6,820 nucleotides of DNA from Caldisericaceae bacterium. GTDB lineage: Bacteria > Caldisericota > Caldisericia > Caldisericales > Caldisericaceae. Every line of letters starts with the position of its first letter. The stretch's first letter is position 1. Position numbers and translations under genes: made by a program. Where the stretch lies: positions 1 through 6,820 of the forward strand of contig JAGHAO010000165.1 of NCBI GenBank assembly GCA_021161495.1, given 5' to 3'. Of the stretch, positions 1 through 5,757 are shown one piece after another. Under the pieces are notes generated by a model, which worked only from the letters and a program-made list of their open reading frames with translations, searched no databases and was not told where the DNA came from.

Positions 1-565
1 AGGGGATATTGTCCACAGGATTTCCATTGTTTCCAGAGGAATGGCGCTCGGGTACAATTTGCAACTTCCCGCACGGGATAAGTATTTGCAGAAAAAGAGC
101 GAACTTATGAATAAAATTTCCGGGCTTCTGGGCGGGAGAGCCGCGGAGGAAGTCTTCCTTCATGAGGTTTCCACCGGTGCGGCGAATGACCTTGAAAGGG
201 CGTCGGATATTGCGCGTAAGATGGTTCGTGCGTACGGAATGAGCGAAAAGTTAGGTCCCATTGCCTTCGGAAAGCAGAATGAAATGATTTTCTTAGGGAA
301 GGAATTGGGAGAGGAGCGGAATTACAGCGAAAAAACGGCCGACCTCATCGATGCCGAAGTGAAAAGAATTATCGAAGAGTGCTATTCCCGTGCGAAAAAA
401 GTGTTAGAGGATCAGAAAAAGGTTGTTCTTGAAATAGCGAATGTTCTGCTCGAAAAAGAGACTTTACAGGGAAAAGAACTTAAAGAATACCTCGCGAAGA
501 TAAAAGTCGAAGACAAAGGTGAAGAAGGAACGGATAAGAAAGGCGTTCAAACTCCTGTTCAATAA
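1..565 (+). CDS. ftsH: ATP-dependent zinc metalloprotease FtsH, C-terminal part (5' end outside window)
   Basis: This is the C-terminal part of the M41 peptidase domain of FtsH, the membrane-anchored hexameric AAA+ protease that degrades misfolded membrane proteins and some regulators. The reading frame is open from base 2, before the first ATG at 41, so the gene begins upstream. Visible hallmarks are VHRISIVSRGMALGY at the edge, then LLGGRAAEEV, then STGAANDLERA, whose ND aspartate corresponds to the third zinc ligand of the family, then GMSEKLGPIAFG. The HExxH zinc motif and the AAA+ domain must lie to the left. The tail is a charged helical region ending in a short Gly/Lys-rich stretch, as is usual for FtsH. 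The last 47 nt are shared with the downstream glycosylase gene. Family assignment is very secure. Confidence 0.96.
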   Translation, partial: GDIVHRISIVSRGMALGYNLQLPARDKYLQKKSELMNKISGLLGGRAAEEVFLHEVSTGAANDLERASDIARKMVRAYGMSEKLGPIAFGKQNEMIFLGKELGEERNYSEKTADLIDAEVKRIIEECYSRAKKVLEDQKKVVLEIANVLLEKETLQGKELKEYLAKIKVEDKGEEGTDKKGVQTPVQ

Positions 566-1235
566 GTTCGGGCCGCAGTTTTGGTGGCCCGGGGATACAC
601 CGTTCGAAATAATGGTCGGTGCCGTCCTTACTCAGCAGACGGCGTGGAGAAATGTGGAGAAAGCAATAAAAAATCTAAAAGCGAAAAACAAACTTTCTCC
701 GTCCGAAATTTACCGGATAAGTTGTGCGGAACTTGCGGAAATTATCAAGCCCGCAGGCTTTTACAACCTGAAGGCGTGCAGGCTAAAAGAGTTTGTAAAA
801 TTTTTTGTTGAAAAATACGGAGCGGACGAAAGAAAGATGGCGAATACGGAAACCCTGAAACTGCGCGAAGAACTTTTATCCGTTCGGGGCATAGGTAAGG
901 AAACTGCGGATTCGATTTTGCTTTATGCACTTAATAAGCCGATTTTTGTTACGGATGCATACACGAAAAGGATCTACTTGCGGCTTGGAGTTCTCTCCGG
1001 AAGAGAAACTTACGACGAAATCAGGAAATTGTTTGAATCTGCTTTGAGCGACGAAGAATTTTTGAATTACATAAGGGATAATTTTGATTTCGAAGGCGAT
1101 GCGAGAGTTTACGTATTTAAGGAAATGCATGCGCTCATAGTAAGAGAGGGCAAAGAATTTTGCAAAAAGAAACCTCTTTGTGCGGAATGCCCTTTGAAAG
1201 AAATATGCAAAATGAAAGGCGGTGAAATGCAATGA
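519..1235 (+). CDS. HhH-GPD DNA glycosylase of the MagIII/MpgII type (endonuclease III superfamily, [4Fe-4S])
   Basis: Predicted base-excision-repair glycosylase of 238 aa. It has the endonuclease III fold: GAVLTQQTAW near residue 34, helix-hairpin-helix VRGIGKETADSI at 122-133, the catalytic aspartate D146 (VTDAYTKR), and a C-terminal cluster motif C215-X5-C221-X2-C224-X5-C230. The Nth lyase lysine (K120 in E. coli) aligns with E128, so a monofunctional glycosylase is expected rather than an AP lyase. WWP at 22-24, AGFYNLKACRL and GIGKET resemble H. pylori MagIII, a 3-methyladenine glycosylase. Unlike MagIII as I recall it, the iron-sulfur cysteines are kept, as in Thermotoga MpgII. The start is GTG at 519: an in-frame stop lies at 501-503, and the next good start (ATG 612) would delete the first helices. 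No strong Shine-Dalgarno precedes it, so translation is probably coupled to ftsH. Substrate specificity is inferred. Confidence 0.88.
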   Translation: MKKERIRKAFKLLFNKFGPQFWWPGDTPFEIMVGAVLTQQTAWRNVEKAIKNLKAKNKLSPSEIYRISCAELAEIIKPAGFYNLKACRLKEFVKFFVEKYGADERKMANTETLKLREELLSVRGIGKETADSILLYALNKPIFVTDAYTKRIYLRLGVLSGRETYDEIRKLFESALSDEEFLNYIRDNFDFEGDARVYVFKEMHALIVREGKEFCKKKPLCAECPLKEICKMKGGEMQ

Positions 1236-2335
1236 GTTCCGTAGGAATATTGGAATGCAAATCTTATGATCCCGAGGAAGTGAAGGAAGCGATAAGGGTG
1301 ATCACCTCTCCGTTTGACAAAAAGAAAATTGAAGGAAAGAAAATTGCTTTGTATTTCGATTTTCCCGCTCCGAACCCCGTTTTTCTTCGGGAAGTGATAC
1401 GTTTCTTGAAAGGCGCGGGAGTCTCCGAAATTGTCGCGGGAACTTCCGTTATCTCGGCCCCTGTTCCCGGGGAAATAACAGATATGCTTGAATGGGAAGG
1501 GGTAAAGTTTGTTGATTTCAGAGAGGATAAATACGAAAAACTCACAGTGCCTCTTCACGGGGAGAGAATGCCGGACCATTTCCGGGGGTATGCGCTCCTT
1601 TCCCCTGTCCAGTATTCAAGGGAACTACAACTCGGAAAAATGAATGTTAAAGGAAAGCGCATCCTCAAACACTCGTTCCTTCCGTTAACGCTCACTGAAG
1701 CGGATTGCATAGTTCCCGTTGTAAAACTGAAAGTTTCTCCGGTGACTGTCATAGGCGGAGTTGTTTCATCCGTGCTTTCCATTGTTCCGACCCTTACAAG
1801 GAACGAAATTTTCATAAACAAATTAAAATACCAGATGGAGCAGGCAATCGTCGAGGTTTACGGTTTGATTCAGGAGAGAATGGTTTTCGGGTTTGTTGAT
1901 GCGGTCGAGGCGGATCTCACCGGAGATAAGGAACTCGACAAAATGAATGCGATTTTGTTCTCCGAAGACGGTTTTGCGCTCGATTCGTTGTCCGCCGTGC
2001 TTATAGGTTATCGTTCAAGGGATGTAAAAACGAACAAGGTCGGAGACGAATTGGGTTTCGGCTCGGGCCTTTTTTCTCACGTTTCTCTGTTCGGAGACGA
2101 ATTTTTGCATTTCAGAAAGGATCTTGTGAAGTTCCTTAAATACGGCAGATACGGAAGTTTGAGAGGTAAAAAGCCGAGAGTTTTAAAAAATGATGCGGAA
2201 AGGATTAGTAAAATAGAAACTTTTTGTCCGACAGGGGCGATAAAGTTTGAAAACGGACAATACAAAATTGACAGGCATTCCTGCATTTCCTGTATGTACT
2301 GCGTTCAGCTCCTGCCCGATCTGTTCGGTGTTTAG
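1232..2335 (+). CDS. DUF362-family protein with C-terminal single [4Fe-4S] ferredoxin-like domain
   Basis: Protein of 367 aa whose N-terminal 310 or so residues look like the DUF362 family: an opening ECKSYDPEEVKEAI, a GKKIALYFDFPAPNP strand, and the HSFLPLTLTEADCIVPVVKLK core. The family is uncharacterised or only loosely tied to iron-sulfur and redox functions, so no reaction is proposed. The C-terminus is a ferredoxin remnant: C332-P-T-G-A-I followed by C351-I-S-C354-M-Y-C357. In a bacterial two-cluster ferredoxin these four cysteines hold the second cluster; the ligands of the first are absent. The ATG at 1232 overlaps the glycosylase stop as ATGA. A near-perfect Shine-Dalgarno AGGCGGTGA lies about 6 nt upstream. 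The stop overlaps that of the convergent gene on the other strand. No signal peptide or membrane helix is seen, so it is probably cytoplasmic. Confidence 0.85.
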   Translation: MSSVGILECKSYDPEEVKEAIRVITSPFDKKKIEGKKIALYFDFPAPNPVFLREVIRFLKGAGVSEIVAGTSVISAPVPGEITDMLEWEGVKFVDFREDKYEKLTVPLHGERMPDHFRGYALLSPVQYSRELQLGKMNVKGKRILKHSFLPLTLTEADCIVPVVKLKVSPVTVIGGVVSSVLSIVPTLTRNEIFINKLKYQMEQAIVEVYGLIQERMVFGFVDAVEADLTGDKELDKMNAILFSEDGFALDSLSAVLIGYRSRDVKTNKVGDELGFGSGLFSHVSLFGDEFLHFRKDLVKFLKYGRYGSLRGKKPRVLKNDAERISKIETFCPTGAIKFENGQYKIDRHSCISCMYCVQLLPDLFGV

Positions 2336-2544
2336 GGTAATGCAATCCCGCTTATTATGCTGTCGAATTGGGCGGATAATTCGGTTGCCAGCATAAAAAT
2401 AAAAACTACAAAGGCAGAAGCGGAAACAGCCGCCATAAGGTAAATTCTTTTGTTTTCTTTTCTCAAAATACGCTCCTTCAACCCGTGCGGGACTTTCACG
2501 GAGTCGTATTCTTTTTTAAAAAATTCTTTTAATTCTTTATCCAT
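2332..2544 (-). CDS. Small single-pass membrane protein, candidate anti-sigma factor
   Basis: Short protein of 70 aa: a charged N-terminal segment of about 33 residues (including VKVPHGLKERIL at 16-27), one hydrophobic helix at about 34-53, and about 17 residues beyond it. This N-in topology and its place directly downstream of an ECF sigma gene are typical of membrane anti-sigma factors, and the VP-GLKERIL motif is seen in small proteins next to ECF sigmas. The cytoplasmic part is much shorter than a usual anti-sigma domain and has no HxxxCxxC zinc motif; there is no cysteine at all. The anti-sigma role is therefore an inference from context. The ATG at 2544 overlaps the sigma gene by 8 nt and is served by AAGGAG inside the sigma coding sequence, about 7 nt upstream. 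The stop overlaps that of the convergent DUF362 gene. Confidence 0.75.
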   Translation of the reverse strand: MDKELKEFFKKEYDSVKVPHGLKERILRKENKRIYLMAAVSASAFVVFIFMLATELSAQFDSIISGIALP

Positions 2545-3004
2545 CTTGCATCTCCTTCCTTAGTTTTTCTTTTGCCTTGTGCAACCTCGATTTTACTGTT
2601 CCCTCGGGAATATTCAATATAAAAGCAATTTCCTTTTCTTTCATATTCTTAAAAAATTTCAAATACAAAATCTCATAACTTTCCTTATCTATTCTTTTTA
2701 GGGCGGATTTTAGCCTTTCATACCGCTCGCTTTCAAAATTGCCGTCTCTTGCTTCCGGGACTTTAATGTGTTTTTCCGTTTCCCTTTTTTTGAAAAACCG
2801 CTTCGCTTCGTTTGTTGCAATCCTGTACAGCCAGGTCTTTACGGAAGAACGCCCTTCGAAACTTTTCAAATACCTTTTCACTTTCAAAAACGTTTCTTGA
2901 GTAATATCCTCGGCGTCGTCCCGATTTTTCGTAAGCAAAAAAACGAGTTTGTAAATATCTTCGTAATATTCTTCCACTATTTTTTCGAATTCCGCGTCTC
3001 TCAT
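2537..3004 (-). CDS. RNA polymerase sigma factor, ECF (group 4, sigma-70 family)
   Basis: Sigma factor of 155 aa with only the two domains of ECF sigmas. Sigma2 covers about residues 6-73, with DAEDITQETFLKV at 30-42 (region 2.2) and WLYRIATNEAKRFFKK at 58-73 (region 2.4, -10 recognition). Sigma4 covers about 99-150, with the helix-turn-helix KEKEIAFILNIPEGTVKSRL that reads the -35 element. It should direct RNA polymerase to a small envelope-type regulon. Start and stop overlap both neighbours: the ATG at 3004 forms ATGA with the stop of the membrane-protein gene, and the 3' end overlaps the candidate anti-sigma gene by 8 nt. No Shine-Dalgarno is visible before the ATG, so translation is probably coupled to the upstream gene. 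A promoter of the type ECF sigmas recognise lies at the head of the operon (4133-4160). ECF subgroup not determined. Confidence 0.95.
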   Translation of the reverse strand: MRDAEFEKIVEEYYEDIYKLVFLLTKNRDDAEDITQETFLKVKRYLKSFEGRSSVKTWLYRIATNEAKRFFKKRETEKHIKVPEARDGNFESERYERLKSALKRIDKESYEILYLKFFKNMKEKEIAFILNIPEGTVKSRLHKAKEKLRKEMQDG

Positions 3005-3411
3005 TTAAGCGTTCTTAAAAGGAACAAAGAAAATGAAGCAAGCACAAAACCCCCGGTGTACGACACTATAAGCGTAAGCACCCATAATAAAAGCGACTTC
3101 CAGTATGCGATTTTTTTGTATGCCGTAATAATGTAGCCGTTCAGGAGGGAACCCGCAATTCCCCAAAGAGACGCAACTGTCCAAAAGTGTTTCTTAAATG
3201 CGACAAGAGATATTTTAGGGAGTATGAACGGGACAAACGCTATCCCGAAAAGAAGGAGGGAGAGCACGAGGCTCTCGAAATAGTCCATCTCTCCCTCAAT
3301 CTCCTTTTGCCGCGAAAGTTCTTTCATCACAACCGGTGCTATTATCACCGCTCCGAGCCATATTATCAGCCTGAACGTCAGCACCCCGTTAACAAAAGGA
3401 TGTTTTATCAT
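3001..3411 (-). CDS. Four-helix integral membrane protein of unknown function in ECF sigma operon
   Basis: Protein of 136 aa with about four predicted transmembrane helices (roughly 11-29, 47-65, 77-97 and 105-132). A charged loop at 30-46 (KELSRQKEIEGEMDYFE) separates the first two, and basic residues flank helices 3 and 4. No signal peptide, cysteine pair or catalytic motif is visible and I do not recognise the family. Its position between an exported helical protein and an ECF sigma factor, with ATGA overlaps at both ends, implies it is made in step with them. It may sense or anchor the exported protein, or be a target of the stress response. The ATG at 3411 is preceded by GGGAG about 11 nt upstream. 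The small-membrane-protein call is firm; the role is unknown. Confidence 0.8.
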   Translation of the reverse strand: MIKHPFVNGVLTFRLIIWLGAVIIAPVVMKELSRQKEIEGEMDYFESLVLSLLLFGIAFVPFILPKISLVAFKKHFWTVASLWGIAGSLLNGYIITAYKKIAYWKSLLLWVLTLIVSYTGGFVLASFSLFLLRTLK

Positions 3412-4097
3412 TGCGACAGTTCTCCCTTTATTTTATTAAGAAGGTTTATCATCTTGTCTGTTTCGTCTTCCCTCTTTTTCAGGGCCTTTGTTGCGGCTTC
3501 GAAACCTTTTGCCGTTTTATCCAAAAGTTTTATTGCTTCTTTTTCCTTCCCGTTTTTATTGAGAGATTCCGCTTTCTGCATAACTTTATCTGCGCTTTTC
3601 AGTATTCTTTCCGGTGAAAGAGGAGCAACGAGGCGCAAATCGGAGAAGAGCTTTTTCGATTTTCCAATAAGAGGTTTCAACTCTTCTTTCGTGGCACCGT
3701 TTTCCTTCTTTTGCTTAATTTCTTCTTTCAATGCCGCTACTTGTGAGAAAAGTTTTTTTGCATATTCTCCACGTGCGTTCCGTATAAGCATCCCTTTCCT
3801 TATTTCAGTTCTTGCCTTGTAGAGTTTTTTCAAATCCGCTTTTTCTTCTTCGGAAAGTTCCTGCCCGCTTTCTTTCTTTTCTTTGAGCAGTTTGTTCACC
3901 TCTTCCGATAAGGACTTGATCGTTTTGACCTTTTCCTTAAAATTGTTCGTTTCCGTTTGGAGAGACTGCTTGGCGGCATTAAAGCTATTGACCGCTTCTT
4001 CAAACGTTCCGCTTTGCGCAAAAATCACGTTCGGCAAGGTAAATGCCGATGCGATGAATGCGACGGCAATAATTACGGCAATTAACTTTTTGTTCAT
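3408..4097 (-). CDS. Exported, highly charged alpha-helical (coiled-coil-like) protein, first gene of ECF sigma operon
   Basis: Protein of 229 aa starting with a classic signal peptide: MNKK, a hydrophobic core to about residue 20, then NVIFA-QS with probable cleavage after A27. The mature part is almost entirely Lys/Glu-rich amphipathic helix with no cysteine and no enzyme motif. Residues about 155-200 (NKNGKEKEAIKLLDKTAKG) resemble a TPR-like helical hairpin. It is likely periplasmic or extracytoplasmic. The best Shine-Dalgarno in the window (GAGGAGGTG, 6 nt before the ATG) and the ECF-type promoter just upstream suggest it is the most strongly made product of the operon. By analogy with exported helical proteins encoded with envelope-stress regulators it could sense or buffer stress, but it lacks the LTxxQ motif of CpxP/Spy. 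Function unknown. Confidence 0.85.
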   Translation of the reverse strand: MNKKLIAVIIAVAFIASAFTLPNVIFAQSGTFEEAVNSFNAAKQSLQTETNNFKEKVKTIKSLSEEVNKLLKEKKESGQELSEEEKADLKKLYKARTEIRKGMLIRNARGEYAKKLFSQVAALKEEIKQKKENGATKEELKPLIGKSKKLFSDLRLVAPLSPERILKSADKVMQKAESLNKNGKEKEAIKLLDKTAKGFEAATKALKKREDETDKMINLLNKIKGELSQ

Positions 4098-4101
4098 ACT
4101 G

Positions 4102-4110
4102 CACCTCCTC
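4102..4110 (-). promoter_or_regulatory. Strong ribosome binding site of the exported-protein gene
   Basis: GAGGAGGTG on the minus strand, nearly full complementarity to the 3' end of 16S rRNA, with AGGAGG 6 nt from the ATG at 4097. It fixes the start of the first gene of the ECF operon. Confidence 0.85.
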
Positions 4111-4132
4111 GTATATTTTTATTTTCCACATA

Positions 4133-4160
4133 TTAGACATTTTTCAAAGCGGAAAGGTTC
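4133..4160 (-). promoter_or_regulatory. Candidate ECF-sigma-dependent promoter (GAACCT-N17-TCTAAT)
   Basis: On the minus strand GAACCT at 4160-4155 is followed after 17 nt by TCTAA at 4137-4133, also readable as GAAC-N17-TGTC. This matches the general ECF promoter form (GAAC in the -35; CGTC or TCTGA-like -10; 16-17 nt apart). Transcription would begin around 4126, leaving a leader of about 28 nt that ends in the strong ribosome binding site. It sits directly ahead of an operon encoding an ECF sigma factor, so autoregulation is the natural reading. Motif and spacing are seen directly; recognition by this particular sigma factor is inferred. Confidence 0.65.
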
Positions 4161-4185
4161 ATATATTTCGAAAATTCGTTATAAT
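4158..4185 (+). promoter_or_regulatory. Candidate housekeeping promoter of era (TTCATA-N16-TATAAT)
   Basis: A perfect -10 box TATAAT at 4180-4185 is preceded after 16 nt by TTCATA, which matches 4 of 6 bases of TTGACA. Transcription would start near 4192, giving a leader of about 20 nt that contains the AGGAGG of era. The -35 overlaps, on the other strand, the -35 of the candidate ECF promoter. Confidence 0.7.
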
Positions 4186-4197
4186 GAAGAAAAAAAC

Positions 4198-4203
4198 AGG
4201 AGG
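4198..4203 (+). promoter_or_regulatory. Ribosome binding site deciding the era start
   Basis: A perfect AGGAGG lies 8 nt before ATG 4212 but only 2 nt before the in-frame TTG at 4206. The spacing makes ATG 4212 the start; the protein then begins MKSGLVAILGRPNVGKS, as Era proteins usually do. Confidence 0.85.
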
Positions 4204-4211
4204 TTTTGAAT

Positions 4212-5099
4212 ATGAAAAGCGGACTTGTTGCCATACTCGGGCGTCCTAACGTGGGAAAATCGACGCTTATGAACTATCTCGTGGGAAGCAAAGTTTCCAT
4301 TGTCACTCCGAAACCGCAGACAACGAGGTTCAGAATACTCGGAGTAAAAAACCTGGACGATGCGCAAATAGTTTTCGTGGACACTCCCGGTGTTCATCAG
4401 GCAAAGAGCGCGTTGAACAAATATATGGTTGAAGTTGCGAAGAAAAGTATCGAAGGCGTGGACTTAATATATTTGATGGTTGAAGCGGGCGATTATTCCG
4501 GTGAAGAATACCGCTTGATTTTTGATTCTTTGAACAAAACGAATATTCCCGTATTTTTGGTTATAAACAAAATCGACAAGCACCAAAAAGAAGAAATTGA
4601 AAAAACGAAAGAGGAATTCAAAAGTTTGTTCGAGTTTAAAGAAGTTGTGGAGATCTCGGCATTGAACGGCCAAAACGTGGATGTGCTTTTGGAGAAAACG
4701 CTTCAATACCTTCCCGAAGGCCCCGCGTATTTTCCGAAAGATATGCTTACCGACATACCTCTTGCGCTTGCAATTTCGGAAATTATCAGGGAAAAGTTGT
4801 ATCTGAATTTGAGAAAAGAATTGCCGTATTCTTCCGCAGTAAACGTGGAAGAAATAAAAGAACGTGAAAACGGAATGATGTACATAAGGGCGGTAATTTC
4901 CGTTGCCCGTGATTCCCAGAAAGGTATCGTAATCGGCGAAAAGGGCAAAATGATTAAGAAAATCGGGCAGGAGGCAAGGCTCGAAATTCAGGAGATGTTG
5001 AAGAAGCCCGTATTCCTGGAACTGTTCGTCCGCGTGGAAGAAGACTGGCCGAAGTTCGAATCCAAATTGAAGAAATTGGGGTACGTCCTTCCGGAATAA
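4212..5099 (+). CDS. era: GTPase Era, 30S ribosomal subunit assembly
   Basis: Era is a GTPase that binds the 3' end of 16S rRNA and helps mature the 30S subunit. The 295-aa protein has normal family length. All G motifs are present: G1 GRPNVGKS at 10-17, switch I/G2 around TTRFRILG at 38-44, G3 DTPG at 57-60, G4 NKID at 119-122 and G5 SAL at 149-151. The C-terminal type II KH domain carries its RNA-binding loop in IGEKGKMIKKIG at 241-252. The gene stands alone with its own promoter and an AGGAGG site. It is divergent from the ECF operon and convergent with the thiamine pyrophosphokinase gene, with one base between their stop codons. Nothing is missing or unusual in the protein. Confidence 0.98.
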   Translation: MKSGLVAILGRPNVGKSTLMNYLVGSKVSIVTPKPQTTRFRILGVKNLDDAQIVFVDTPGVHQAKSALNKYMVEVAKKSIEGVDLIYLMVEAGDYSGEEYRLIFDSLNKTNIPVFLVINKIDKHQKEEIEKTKEEFKSLFEFKEVVEISALNGQNVDVLLEKTLQYLPEGPAYFPKDMLTDIPLALAISEIIREKLYLNLRKELPYSSAVNVEEIKERENGMMYIRAVISVARDSQKGIVIGEKGKMIKKIGQEARLEIQEMLKKPVFLELFVRVEEDWPKFESKLKKLGYVLPE

Positions 5100-5100
5100 C

Positions 5101-5745
5101 TTACACCTCTTTTTCCACTATTAAAAGGACTGTTCCGGTTTTTACCTTTATACGGATTTCGTTTTTCAAGGCGACGTTGCTTAAAGTCAGTGTGGAAGAT
5201 TTTTTAATGCAGGTGTCTTTAAGCGGGTATCTAAGCCCTGAAGAGTCTTCTATTACTGCGGTTTGACTGAGGGGGTACACCGAAGCGGTGCGCCCTTTTT
5301 CGGTTTTTATTTTCAATGCGTTGTCTGTTATGTAAATTTCTTCGTTTTGTTCGATTATCCGGCATTTTTTACCCCGTTTCAACAAGGAAAACATTACGGA
5401 AATGTTGAACAGCAGGTGGTCCGTTCTCTTTCCTAACGCATTGGTGAACGTAAAATCCGAGTAACCTTTTTTAAGCGCAAAACGCATGGCAAGTTCCGTA
5501 TCGGAAAAGTCTTTGTCCCTCGGGAATTTCACAACTTCTATCCCTTGTTTTTCGAACTCTTTGAGAATTTTTTTGTTCCGTATTGAATCGAAATCCCCGA
5601 TTGCCGCATCGAACGGAATCTTGTTTTCAAACAAAAACTCCGCACCCCCGTCCGTTCCTATTACAAAATCGGATTCTTTTGCAAGATTTCTTACAAATTC
5701 CGCAGGGTTCTTCCTTCCGTTTGCAACTATCAAAACTTTTTTCAT
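5101..5745 (-). CDS. thiN: Thiamine pyrophosphokinase (thiamine diphosphokinase)
   Basis: Transfers pyrophosphate from ATP to thiamine, giving thiamine diphosphate in one step. From the ATG at 5745 the protein is 214 aa, the usual length. The N-terminal catalytic domain shows VIGTDGGAEFL at 28-38, IGDFDSI at 49-55, FPRDKDFSDTELA at 74-86 (Asp-rich Mg/ATP-binding motif) and ALGKRTDHLLFN at 103-114. The C-terminal beta domain has the thiamine-binding SSGLRYPL at 168-175 and LTLSNVA at 186-192. The more usual GGR-DH is LGKRTDH here. In-frame TTG (5763) and GTG (5760) codons lie upstream, and GTG 5760 has a fair GGAAGAGGGA site at 5766-5775. I chose ATG 5745 because MKKVLIVANG is the typical start, although it has no Shine-Dalgarno and sits just after a TATAAT. 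No TPP riboswitch is seen upstream. Confidence 0.92.
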   Translation of the reverse strand: MKKVLIVANGRKNPAEFVRNLAKESDFVIGTDGGAEFLFENKIPFDAAIGDFDSIRNKKILKEFEKQGIEVVKFPRDKDFSDTELAMRFALKKGYSDFTFTNALGKRTDHLLFNISVMFSLLKRGKKCRIIEQNEEIYITDNALKIKTEKGRTASVYPLSQTAVIEDSSGLRYPLKDTCIKKSSTLTLSNVALKNEIRIKVKTGTVLLIVEKEV

Positions 5746-5751
5746 AAAAAG

Positions 5752-5757
5752 ATTATA
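5752..5757 (-). promoter_or_regulatory. TATAAT -10 box abutting the thiN start (possible leaderless mRNA)
   Basis: A perfect TATAAT on the minus strand ends 6 nt before ATG 5745, so a start 7 nt downstream of the box would fall on the A of ATG and give a leaderless mRNA. The -35 region (5775-5780, TATATG) is poor. The alternative is that this A/T-rich stretch is coding or leader sequence for a start at GTG 5760. Confidence 0.35.

Noticed and set aside
2355..2396. Hairpin TTATGCTG/CAGCATAA as a terminator for the DUF362 gene
   Set aside because: The loop is 26 nt, the stem is A/T-rich, no T-tract follows, and it lies inside the coding sequence of the minus-strand gene.
2768..3136. 122-codon plus-strand open frame over the sigma gene
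   Set aside because: It is antisense to the clear ECF sigma factor; Phe-rich composition is the usual mirror of Lys/Glu-rich coding sequence.
3187..3822. 211-codon plus-strand open frame across the membrane-protein and exported-protein genes
   Set aside because: It is antisense to two well-supported, overlapping minus-strand genes; the product is Phe/Ser/Arg-rich with no domain and no ribosome binding site.
4206..4211. TTG at 4206 as the start of Era (297 aa)
   Set aside because: Only 2 nt from AGGAGG; ATG 4212 has 8-nt spacing and gives the usual Era N-terminus.
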